Notes under the pieces: model-generated
The model's database searches: none
Seen by the model: the letters and a program-made list of their open reading frames with translations, nothing else
What the model was told of the DNA's origin: nothing
Assembly (NCBI GenBank): GCA_016194725.1
Contig: JACQAW010000269.1
Span: forward strand, 1 to 11,979
Direction: 5' to 3'
DNA length: 11,979 nucleotides
From: Deltaproteobacteria bacterium
Lineage (GTDB): Bacteria; Bdellovibrionota; UBA1018; UBA923
Shown: positions 6,620-11,979 of the stretch, piece by piece
How the letters are laid out: the number at the start of each line of letters is the position of its first letter
How positions within the stretch are numbered: position 1 is the first letter of the stretch
Translations under genes and position numbers: made by a program

Positions 6620-7101
6620 TCAGACCGCCCAAAGCGAATGCATGGGCACGGGCGAAAGGACCCCGCGCCCTTTCAGAAACCCGATCTCCAAAAAGCAGGC
6701 CGCACCCACGATATTGCCACCCAGGCGTTCAGCTAAAATTTTCGAAGCTCTGAGCGTGCCTCCGGTTGCCAACACGTCGTCGGCGTGGCGTCGCCGTACT
6801 CCAGTGCATAGCTCTCGCGCTCGCACTCCCAGGGCAGCTTTCCGGCCTTGCGTACGGGCACCAACCCCGCGCCCAGCCGCTCAGCGATACCGGTTCCAAA
6901 AAAGAATCCGCGGCTTTCGATGGCCAATACTTTATCTATTTTCTTGTCCCGAAATGGCTTGGTCAGCTCGTCGCAGATGAACCCAAGGGCCCTGGGATGA
7001 GCCAGTGCCGGCGTGATGTCCTTGAACAGGATTCCTTTTTTCGGAAAATCGGGAATATCGCGGACGAGTTTCTTCACGGCATCCAAAGTAAGGTGTTCCA
7101 T
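6620..7101 (-). pseudogene. apt: Adenine phosphoribosyltransferase, disrupted by an internal ~49-nt deletion and frameshift
   Basis: APT makes AMP from adenine and PRPP. The first part (7101 to about 6793) is typical APT: IPDFPKKGILFKDITP, then ESRGFFFG, then VPVRKAGKLPW and ESYALEYG. The C-terminal part is in another frame (from about 6790 to the stop at 6620): ADDVLATGGT, the PRPP-binding motif, then AERLGGNIVGAACFLEIGFLKGR. Intact homologues have about 20 residues between LEYG and the DD of the PRPP motif. Here only 11 bases lie between them, so about 49 bases are missing. Restoring 49 bases gives 176 residues, a normal APT length. As written, translation leaves the APT frame and stops at 6733 after 122 residues, without the PRPP motif. 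The ATG shares one base with the TAA of the M23 gene. Real decay and assembly error cannot be separated here. Confidence 0.87.
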
Positions 7102-7697
7102 TACTTATGAGCCATAGCAGGAGCGCGTACTTGTGGCAAATAGAGTAGTGGATCTTGAGGCAGTTCACCTCTGCGAATCTCGAAATGCAGATGCGGCCCA
7201 GTGGCTTTGCCCGTCGCGCCGACCAGGCCCAGAACCTGGCCTTGAGCCACCTGCTCGCCCACTTTGACCAGATTCTTCTTGTTGTGCGCGTAAACCGTGG
7301 CCAGCCCATCGGCATGCTTGACGACGATCATGTTGCCATAGCCGTGAATCTTGCGACCGCTGTAGATGATCTCGCCCGCCTTGGCCGCAAAGATGGGATT
7401 TCCGCGGTTGGTCTTGATGTCGATGCCCTCGTGGTAGTCGCGCTTGCGCGAACCGAAAAAGGAGCTCACCTTGCCCTCTTTAACCGGCCAAACAAAGCCC
7501 GAACCCGAGTTCATCGTCAGCGAAGGCGGAATGGAAATAGGCAGCGGCGCGCGCGCGCCGGAATCGCCGTTTACGCCACTTTGAAAAATACCGCGTTCGG
7601 GAGCTGGCGTGCGCGGCACGCTTGCGCAGCCCGCGACGAGCGCCGAAATTCCAAAAAACGCCACGAGAGTTGGGAGTAACAAGCTTCGGCTGTTCAA
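7101..7697 (-). CDS. M23 (LytM-type) peptidase lipoprotein, NlpD-like
   Basis: The 198-residue product has a lipoprotein signal with lipobox VAGC (C24). Alanine at +2 favours outer-membrane retention in the usual sorting rule. A proline-rich linker (27-60) leads to an M23 domain (about 68-187) with a full set of zinc and catalytic residues: H89 and D93 in HEGID, H138 in YAHN, and H169 and H171 in HLHFE. It should be an active murein endopeptidase, unlike the degenerate LytM domain of E. coli NlpD, and it lacks a LysM domain. Its position next to surE recalls the surE-nlpD neighbourhood of other proteobacteria. The start is TTG at 7697, overlapping the surE stop (TTGA), with GGAGGG six bases ahead, which makes this unusual start convincing. 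Confidence 0.9.
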   Translation of the reverse strand: MNSRSLLLPTLVAFFGISALVAGCASVPRTPAPERGIFQSGVNGDSGARAPLPISIPPSLTMNSGSGFVWPVKEGKVSSFFGSRKRDYHEGIDIKTNRGNPIFAAKAGEIIYSGRKIHGYGNMIVVKHADGLATVYAHNKKNLVKVGEQVAQGQVLGLVGATGKATGPHLHFEIRRGELPQDPLLYLPQVRAPAMAHK

Positions 7698-8452
7698 AGT
7701 GAGCCCTCCAGCGTCTGTAGATAGCTGTGATTGGTGCAGTCCAGCTGCACCGGCGTAATCGAAACATAGTTATCCGCAACGGCGCTGCAATCGGTACCCG
7801 CCTGGTTGTGATAACCCTTGTATTGCCCGCCAATCCAGAAGTATGGCCGCCCTCGATGGTCCACGCGCCTGAGCACCGTGCCGCTGTAAAAGCGAAATCC
7901 TTGTTTCACCGCGCGAAAGCCCTTGATGCGGTTCATCGGCACATCGGGCACGTTGATGTTGAGCAGGGTATGTTTGGGAATTTCGGCGAGCGCGATTTCT
8001 TTGAGCAGCTTCACGATCGCCCGGGCCGCCGTCTCAAAATGGACCTCGTGCTCTTCCTTGCGTTTCTTGGGGTCGATATTGCACGAAACCGCGATCGCGG
8101 GCAGCCCCAGAATGCAGGCTTCGCGAGCCGCCGAAACGGTGCCGCTGTAGTAGACGTCCTGCCCCAGGTTGCCGCCGCGGTTGATGCCGCTGATGACGAC
8201 GTCGGGCATCGCCTTGATCACTTCGCGAATGCCGATATAAACGCAGTCAGCCGGGCTGCCGCTGACGCCATAAAAACCGTTCTCGAGATGATGCACGCGC
8301 AAAGGCTTGTGAATCGTCAGGCTGTGGCCCGTCGTGCTTTTTTCTTCAAGCGGCGCGACAACCCACACCCGCCCAAGCTTCTTCAAGTGTTTATGAAGAA
8401 CTTCCAGGCCCCAGGCGTACACTCCGTCGTCATTGCTGATGAGGATCTTCAT
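7694..8452 (-). CDS. surE: 5'/3'-nucleotidase SurE
   Basis: The 252-residue protein is a close match to SurE, a metal-dependent phosphatase that removes phosphate from nucleoside 5'- and 3'-monophosphates and is tied to stationary-phase survival. The metal-binding residues are visible: D8 and D9 in SNDDG, S39, and N91 in SGINRGGN. The family motifs GSPADCV (65-71), YYSGTVSAAREA (101-112) and, near the C-terminus, GTDCSAVADNYVSITPVQLD are also present. Length is normal. It lies 40 bases downstream of the SIS gene and overlaps the M23 lipoprotein by four bases, so it probably shares a transcript with both. The ATG has a GGTGGTAGGTG sequence just upstream as a modest ribosome binding site. Confidence 0.96.
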   Translation of the reverse strand: MKILISNDDGVYAWGLEVLHKHLKKLGRVWVVAPLEEKSTTGHSLTIHKPLRVHHLENGFYGVSGSPADCVYIGIREVIKAMPDVVISGINRGGNLGQDVYYSGTVSAAREACILGLPAIAVSCNIDPKKRKEEHEVHFETAARAIVKLLKEIALAEIPKHTLLNINVPDVPMNRIKGFRAVKQGFRFYSGTVLRRVDHRGRPYFWIGGQYKGYHNQAGTDCSAVADNYVSITPVQLDCTNHSYLQTLEGSL

Positions 8453-8492
8453 GCACCTACCACCATGTATTTATTGTAGTCTTCATCTCTCG

Positions 8493-9218
8493 TTAGAGCA
8501 AAGAAATCCGTGCGCGATACGGCGCTTCGAGTTTTTCGTTGTGCGCATCACCACCTGGAAGATTCGCGCTGCGATATATCGGCAAAGTTTTCCCTTCCGC
8601 GTGCCAAAGGGCGCAGGCGCGAGTCAGTGCCCAGTTGTAGAGCACGCTATTGGCCACGGTCGAGCCAGCAGCGACTTTTATTCCCGAAAAATCAACCAGC
8701 GCATCACCAGGCGGGCAATGGTTGTCGAGAACAAAGTCGCAAAGCTCAAAAAGTTTGCCCCCGCTCGAATGCCGAGTTTGAGCTGCCTGAGAATGCACCA
8801 GACTGGTCAGCGCCACCGTCGCCACTCCCGCTTTTTTGCACTCCATGGCCATCTCGATGGCCGCGGCGTTGATGCCGGAGTTGCTGGCAATCCACATCAT
8901 GTCGCGCGCCCCCGCACCCGAGCGCGCGAACAGAATACTGGCCACGCCTTCAAGGCGCTCAAGCTTGCCGCTGATCTTGGGCGTCGTGTGCGGGGTAAGA
9001 AACGTGTGCAGCACCGGATAAACGGGAATTAGCCCGCCCGCGCGATGAAACGCCTCTTCTACGAGGATGCTCGAGTGCCCGCTGCCGAAAACATAAACCA
9101 GCCCACCGCCGTCAACCGTGCGCTTCATAAGCGCGGCCACCGCTTCGACGTTGTGACTTTCCTTTTCCTTCAGGCTCCCTAAAAGCTTCCCAATCTCGTC
9201 TAAATAACTAGTCATCAT
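8493..9218 (-). CDS. SIS-domain phosphosugar-binding protein, UPF0309-like
   Basis: The 241-residue protein has one SIS domain of the UPF0309 type: VYVFGSGHSSILVEEAFHRAGG (starting at residue 41), SNSGIN (112-117), ALTSLVHS (136-143), VLDNHCPPGDA (163-173) and a GSTVAN segment (185-190). SIS domains bind phosphorylated sugars, often amino sugars, and act as isomerases or regulators. No separate catalytic or DNA-binding domain is visible, so the reaction is unknown. A role in amino-sugar or cell-wall sugar metabolism is only suggested by its place between lptD and surE/M23. Translation can start at 9218 or at the adjacent ATG 9215. An AGGA lies about 13 bases upstream, which is long spacing. 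Its upstream gap contains the 13-bp tandem repeat. Confidence 0.88.
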   Translation of the reverse strand: MMTSYLDEIGKLLGSLKEKESHNVEAVAALMKRTVDGGGLVYVFGSGHSSILVEEAFHRAGGLIPVYPVLHTFLTPHTTPKISGKLERLEGVASILFARSGAGARDMMWIASNSGINAAAIEMAMECKKAGVATVALTSLVHSQAAQTRHSSGGKLFELCDFVLDNHCPPGDALVDFSGIKVAAGSTVANSVLYNWALTRACALWHAEGKTLPIYRSANLPGGDAHNEKLEAPYRARISLL

Positions 9219-9243
9219 ATTCTGATATCTGTCCTGTGGCTTC

Positions 9244-9296
9244 AGTCTCCAGTCTGTGTCTCCAGTCTGTGTCTCCAGTCTGCAGCCCGAAGTCTG
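9244..9296. repeat. 13-bp tandem repeat between lptD and the SIS gene
   Basis: Two perfect adjacent copies of AGTCTGTGTCTCC occupy 9251-9263 and 9264-9276. Partial copies flank them: AGTCTCC at 9244-9250 and AGTCTG at 9277-9282 and 9291-9296. The array lies in the 97-bp gap after lptD, upstream of the SIS gene. It has no self-complementarity that would form a hairpin, so it is not a terminator. The copy number could change by slippage without touching a reading frame. Confidence 0.8.
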
Positions 9297-9315
9297 TTCT
9301 TAATAGTGTGATTCC

Positions 9316-11694
9316 TCAGTGGCCTTGCCCCGCAGGCACGAGCCCCCCGCCCTCTTGAAGATTCGTAAAGCCGTCGCCCGTAAGATTCACGGGAACGTTG
9401 AAAGTCAGGGCAATCTTGGGGTTGTCGATCGTGCGGCTGGCCACCAGCACGAACTTATAACACTGCGATGGACTTTGATAGGTCAGCCCGCCGCTGATTC
9501 CCTGAATCACGCCAGGATTTTCCGAGTTGTCGTGCACCGTCGGAAAACGGTACGTGATGCCCGCGGTAAATCCAAAATAATCGTTAATCGACCAGTTCAG
9601 CGTGGCCGAGATGGCGTCCGCGTTGGTCGTCACCTGGTTGTAGCTGTAGTTCAAACCCAGCGAGCGCTCAAACGCCAGCAGTCGGCGCGTGTAGCGCACC
9701 AGAACATAGCTCATGCTCAAGCTGTAGGTAGGCGACCGAATGTACGGGTAGTAATAGTACTCGCCGTGGGCATTCACGCGATTGGTTTCGACGTTCAGGA
9801 GCGTGAAAAAGCGCGACAGCGGCTGACGCCCGGTATCTTTCTTATATTCGTGAAAGTTGATGCTCTGGCCCGAAACGATGTCGACGGCTTTCTTATAGCT
9901 GCCCGGAGCAGTTTTGAAGATGAACTTGTTGCCAAACTGGTAAGACAGCGAGTTGCCTAATGGCACGAAATAAAGCTGGGTGTCGTTTGAAATGGGCACG
10001 ATATCCGACTCGTCGAACTCGTTGCCCGCGGTGGAAAGCTGTTTGATGAACGGATGTTTGGGGTTCTGCTGAATGATCGGAATATTGGAGTAGGTCAGCG
10101 CCGGACGAAACTTGTGCTTCACCGAATCGCCATAGACCTTTTCAATCGTGGTCGCCACTTCGGTCTGCGCAAGCAGGTAACCACGCGTCGTGGGCGCGGC
10201 GATTTTCTGGTCAAACAGGTATTCGTAAGTGCGGTACTGCACGCTGGGCAGCACCTCGATGACATCGGCAACGCGAAAGGGCATATAAAGCTCGGGCACG
10301 ATATTGAAGCGTTGCCCGCGCCGGATCGGCGAAACCCCCTGCAGAAAAAAGGCGTTCGACGAGGGCACGAAATCGACCGGATAGATGGGGTCAAACGCCA
10401 CAGTGTCGCGATAAAACCGCGAGTAATTCATGAACAGGCTCCAGTTCAGCGGCAGCCCCGGAAAAATGCGGTGGTCGGTGGTGGCCATCGACACGCTGGG
10501 CAGCAACTGAACCGTATTGGAATCAAAGCCGGTAAGCTGGGGAGTCAATAAATTATGGATGCGTTTGGTGCTCATCCACACGCTCACGTCCCTGCCACTT
10601 CGCGAGAGTCCAGCTTCGGACACCAGCGCCGGCTCGTAGACGCCCGGAATGTCGCCAATCTTGCGGGCATAATCGCGATCTGAGGCGTCCAGATAGTTGA
10701 GCTTGAACTCCATGCGCCACGGCAGCTCGATATTGTGGCCCGAGTTGAGCGCCCAGCGGTTGTAATACGGGTCGCGGATAAACTGCTTGTCGCGCAGGTA
10801 GAAGGCATTGACCTCGCCATGGCTGCGCGTGCCCAGCACGTAGCGGTACTGGCTCTCGGCCTTGAGCCCCTTGAGCGAATAAAAACCCGCGGCCACCGTG
10901 GCGTCCATGCTGCGCGAGATGGCCCAAAAATATGGCTGGATGTACGTGAACCCGTTCGGTCCCGTGAGCTGAAAGCGCGGAAACAGCAGCCCGCTCTGTC
11001 TCTTCGTTTTAACGGGAATGACTGCGTAAGGCAGGTATAGCGCAGGCGCATCGTTGAGCTTGATGAACACCTGGCTCATCTTGGCGTAGCCATCGACCTG
11101 CATGTCGATCGTGCGCCCCACCATCTTCCAGCTCGCCGGGCAGTCCCGACAGGTGGTGTATTCGCCGTCTTCGGCGATGAAATGGCCGGCCTCGAGCCGC
11201 TGAATGCTTTCGCCCAGCAGCTGGTACTTGTCGCTCTCGATGCGGCCGTCGTAAATAACGCCCGTTTCGCTGGCGAAATTGAAATCCATTTTCGCGCCGT
11301 AAATCACCGTGTCCGCCGTGAAATACACCACGTTGCCTTCGGCGTGCAGCTCATCGGTATTCAGATTCATCAACGCGTAATCAGAAGTAAGCAGCTCATT
11401 GGGGCGTCGAATGTACACGTTGCCGAAACACTCGAGCGTGTTTTTCTTCAGATCGCGGAGCTGGCGCGTGCAGCTCAGGTGCAGGTACTTGCCTGAAACC
11501 GATAGCTTGGTGCCGCTCGATCTTGTACTCGTATTGGTGGACGGGGCCTGGCGGACCGGCGTTTTGGAAGAGTCCACGCGCACCGGCTCCTGATCGCCGT
11601 ACGCCACGGGAGCCAGATAAAGCACGGTCGACAGTATGGCCAGCAGACCGGCCAGCTGGCTCAACGGCTGCTTTTTCGAGCCGTTTTCAGGCAT
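9316..11694 (-). CDS. lptD: LPS-assembly outer membrane protein LptD
   Basis: LptD, with lipoprotein LptE, inserts lipopolysaccharide into the outer leaflet of the outer membrane. The 792-residue product has a signal peptide (about 1-33), a Ser/Thr-rich linker, an OstA-type periplasmic beta-jellyroll (about 65-200, with ECFGNVYI, HAEGNVVYF and GEYTTCRDCPASW) and a beta-barrel from about 230 to the end. LYLPYAVIPVK followed by GLLFPRF (219-240) is a typical LptD entry to the barrel. Cysteines at 75, 89, 182 and 185 plus one near the C-terminus (QCYKF) could form jellyroll-barrel disulfides as in E. coli, though the C-terminal CC pair is reduced to one. The ATG has GCAGGG a few bases ahead and overlaps the end of accD by 34 bases. 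The gene marks a diderm with LPS. Confidence 0.95.
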   Translation of the reverse strand: MPENGSKKQPLSQLAGLLAILSTVLYLAPVAYGDQEPVRVDSSKTPVRQAPSTNTSTRSSGTKLSVSGKYLHLSCTRQLRDLKKNTLECFGNVYIRRPNELLTSDYALMNLNTDELHAEGNVVYFTADTVIYGAKMDFNFASETGVIYDGRIESDKYQLLGESIQRLEAGHFIAEDGEYTTCRDCPASWKMVGRTIDMQVDGYAKMSQVFIKLNDAPALYLPYAVIPVKTKRQSGLLFPRFQLTGPNGFTYIQPYFWAISRSMDATVAAGFYSLKGLKAESQYRYVLGTRSHGEVNAFYLRDKQFIRDPYYNRWALNSGHNIELPWRMEFKLNYLDASDRDYARKIGDIPGVYEPALVSEAGLSRSGRDVSVWMSTKRIHNLLTPQLTGFDSNTVQLLPSVSMATTDHRIFPGLPLNWSLFMNYSRFYRDTVAFDPIYPVDFVPSSNAFFLQGVSPIRRGQRFNIVPELYMPFRVADVIEVLPSVQYRTYEYLFDQKIAAPTTRGYLLAQTEVATTIEKVYGDSVKHKFRPALTYSNIPIIQQNPKHPFIKQLSTAGNEFDESDIVPISNDTQLYFVPLGNSLSYQFGNKFIFKTAPGSYKKAVDIVSGQSINFHEYKKDTGRQPLSRFFTLLNVETNRVNAHGEYYYYPYIRSPTYSLSMSYVLVRYTRRLLAFERSLGLNYSYNQVTTNADAISATLNWSINDYFGFTAGITYRFPTVHDNSENPGVIQGISGGLTYQSPSQCYKFVLVASRTIDNPKIALTFNVPVNLTGDGFTNLQEGGGLVPAGQGH

Positions 11695-11979
11695 GAACCC
11701 TGCTTCAACATGGAGAGAATCTTGGAAAGAGTCTGCGGGAGTTCCTTGCGATGCACGATCATGTCGATGAAGCCGTGCTTGAGCAAAAATTCGCTGCGCT
11801 GAAAGCCCTTGGGCAGCCCTGTGCGCATCGTCTGCTCGATCACGCGCGGTCCGGCAAAGCCGATGAGCGCATTGGGCTCAGCAATGATGATGTCGCCCAG
11901 CATCGCAAAGCTCGCGGCCACCCCACCGGTGGTGGGATCGGCCAGCACCGAAATATAGGGCAGCCCGCGGCGTTTCATC
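11661..11979 (-). CDS. accD: Acetyl-CoA carboxylase carboxyltransferase subunit beta, C-terminal part
   Basis: The reading frame enters from the right edge of the window, so only about the last 106 codons are present. The sequence is highly characteristic of AccD: RRGLPYISVLADPTTGGV, then ASFAMLGDIIIAEPNALIGF, AGPRVIEQT, LPKGFQRSEFLLKHGFID and a terminal helix. AccD pairs with AccA in the carboxyltransferase that makes malonyl-CoA for fatty-acid synthesis. The N-terminal zinc ribbon lies outside the window. The methionine at 11978 is internal, not the start. The last 34 bases, ending in the TGA at 11663-11661, overlap the lptD start in a different frame. Linking a fatty-acid synthesis gene to LPS export in one transcript makes physiological sense. 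Confidence 0.94.
   Translation of the reverse strand, partial: MKRRGLPYISVLADPTTGGVAASFAMLGDIIIAEPNALIGFAGPRVIEQTMRTGLPKGFQRSEFLLKHGFIDMIVHRKELPQTLSKILSMLKQGSCLKTARKSSR

Noticed and set aside
6620..6826. A separate small gene starting at the ATG at 6826
   Set aside because: Only the part after the junction resembles a known protein, namely the APT C-terminus. The first 12 or so codons are the APT N-terminal region read out of frame. It is better explained as the second half of a broken apt.
7727..8479. Plus-strand open frame of 250 codons
   Set aside because: It is the antisense shadow of surE, whose metal-binding motifs are unmistakable.
9244..9296. CRISPR array or terminator
   Set aside because: The units are 13 bp with no spacers, and they are not self-complementary, so neither a CRISPR array nor a hairpin terminator fits.
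9319..9960. Plus-strand open frame of 213 codons
   Set aside because: It is antisense to the lptD barrel region, is rich in Arg, Val and His, and has no recognisable domain.

Overview
The window is dense bacterial DNA, GC-rich by eye. It looks like the chromosome of a Gram-negative bacterium with an LPS outer membrane, because it carries lptD (LPS insertion at the outer membrane) and an NlpD-like outer-membrane lipoprotein peptidase. The housekeeping genes, the FKBP/HupE pair and the HExxH secreted protein would fit a deltaproteobacterium or a member of Bdellovibrionota, but this placement is a weak inference. I see no rRNA, tRNA, CRISPR array or insertion sequence.

Layout, left to right. 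(1) Positions 1-2718, minus strand: an operon of exported proteins with 4-base stop/start overlaps. It holds a small coiled-coil periplasmic protein, a 736-residue secreted HExxH metalloprotease-like protein with a CxxxC-rich segment, and the first 14 codons of a third exported protein that leaves the window on the left. (2) Positions 2816-4401, minus strand: a membrane-anchored FKBP-type prolyl isomerase overlapping a HupE/UreJ-type membrane protein. A good promoter places the predicted transcription start at the FKBP start codon. (3) Positions 4485-6580, plus strand: a two-gene operon of a Tat-signal small subunit (gluconate 2-dehydrogenase subunit 3 type) and a GMC flavoprotein dehydrogenase. 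The pair looks like the gamma and alpha subunits of FAD-dependent sugar dehydrogenases, but no cytochrome c gene is present. (4) Positions 6620-11979, minus strand: accD (3' end) - lptD - SIS-domain protein - surE - M23 lipoprotein - apt. These genes serve fatty-acid synthesis, LPS export, phosphosugar and nucleotide metabolism and murein remodelling. Stop/start contacts at accD/lptD, surE/M23 and M23/apt suggest one long envelope and housekeeping transcript.

The strongest anomaly is apt. Its N-terminal and C-terminal parts are both well conserved but lie in different frames, joined at a point where about 49 bases of normally conserved sequence are missing. It is either a recent pseudogene or an assembly/sequencing error. 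Other points of interest are the CxxxC-rich insert ahead of the HExxH motif, the 3Fe-4S-like cysteine pattern in the GMC enzyme, and a 13-bp tandem repeat between lptD and the SIS gene. I did not find a clear, wholly new multi-gene system. The best candidate for unknown biology is the exported-protein operon at the left edge.
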